Below the pieces are notes generated by a model, which was not told where the DNA came from, did no database searches, and saw only the letters and a program-made list of their open reading frames with translations. Below, piece after piece: positions 59,480 through 59,627 of a stretch of 59,627 bases of DNA. The DNA is from an uncultured Bacteroidales bacterium (GTDB lineage: Bacteria; Bacteroidota; Bacteroidia; Bacteroidales; CAIWKO01). The DNA lies in contig CAIWKO010000051.1 of assembly GCA_903913285.1 (NCBI GenBank), positions 1 to 59,627 on the forward strand, given 5' to 3'. The translations under genes and the position numbers were made by a program. Each line of letters opens with the position of its first letter. Positions within the stretch are counted from its first letter, which is position 1.

Positions 59480-59498
59480 GGGCGTATGGAATACGCCC
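59480..59498. repeat. REP-like hairpin, copy 2
   Basis: GGGCGTATGGAATACGCCC has perfect 8-base arms and a 3-base loop. Its outer arms match copy 1. No gene is seen in 59347-59627. Confidence 0.7.
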
Positions 59499-59627
59499 CT
59501 TCGGGAGTTATGAGAATAATGGTGTAAATTCTTTTCTGCCTTTTCTTTGCCTCTTTCCTGAAGGATGGAAAAGCCAGAAAAGAATTTGTTAGGCATCGGG
59601 AGCGGGAGGGCCGTCGTCGATGGGATC

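Noticed and set aside
59371-59592. Short open frames at the window end
   Set aside because: They overlap REP-like hairpins and show no protein features.

Overview
The window is AT-rich chromosomal DNA from a Bacteroidota bacterium, most likely an anaerobic or facultative member of the Bacteroidales-type lineages. The evidence is a type IX secretion system (T9SS) gene pair (PorP/SprF and a PorE-like OmpA protein), several secreted proteins with T9SS C-terminal sorting domains, a Porin_10 porin, a TonB-dependent receptor, TAnnTTTG -7 promoter boxes, and almost no Shine-Dalgarno sequences. The glycyl radical enzyme and the heterodisulfide-reductase-like cluster point to anaerobic metabolism. Genus and species cannot be told from the sequence.

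Layout. 1-365: end of an rRNA operon (23S 3' end, 5S, terminator). 489-7111: porin, a 21-bp repeat array, a D-Ala-D-Ala dipeptidase-like lipoprotein, and the T9SS pair porP/porE-like. 7248-11422: small membrane, phosphoesterase, SPOR-domain and lipoprotein genes, with a second 21-bp array. 11562-22545: acetate transporter, a Crp/Fnr regulator, and a divergent cluster encoding DsrE-like protein, TusA, MvhD-like protein, HdrA fused to a GltD-type NAD(P)H module, a second HdrA, a QmoC-like membrane subunit, OsmC and rhodanese, then a convergent NifX-like protein and a methyltransferase. A perfect TGTGA-N6-TCACA palindrome lies between the regulator and the cluster. 22621-23740: hypothetical gene and a third 21-bp array. 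23964-29715: glycyl radical enzyme with its activase, a bilin-reductase-like/PCP_red protein, and thymidylate synthase. 29945-38751: a decayed DUF1801 gene, a secreted protein with 99-bp internal repeats, a T9SS cargo, LRR and ankyrin proteins, an XRE-type regulator and a fourth 21-bp array. 38889-46386: CarboxypepD_reg-like protein, NicO-type metal transporter, membrane methyltransferase, AraC regulator and TonB receptor. 46444-54649: a broken Fib_succ_major lipoprotein, T9SS cargos, an LRR protein, a second Crp/Fnr gene beside a ferredoxin-thioredoxin-DUF2892-DUF6132 operon, and an HMA-type metal-binding protein. 54788-59050: a 1420-residue glycogen synthase/glucan phosphorylase fusion.

How the genes may work together. 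The central module combines protein sulfur carriers (TusA, DsrE-like, rhodanese) with an Hdr/Qmo-type electron-transfer complex that has an NAD(P)H-reactive module and a quinone-reactive membrane anchor. No DsrAB, AprAB, Sat or HdrB gene is in the window, so the terminal sulfur reaction is unknown. The adjacent Crp-type regulator has the recognition-helix residues expected to read TGTGA, and this half-site occurs in its own intergenic region; the pair is a readable regulatory prediction.

Two repeat classes cut across gene content. Four intergenic tandem arrays of unrelated or distantly related sequence all have a 21-bp period (two helical turns). An AT-rich promoter-associated element of about 60 bp recurs at four minus-strand loci, with a fifth decayed copy.
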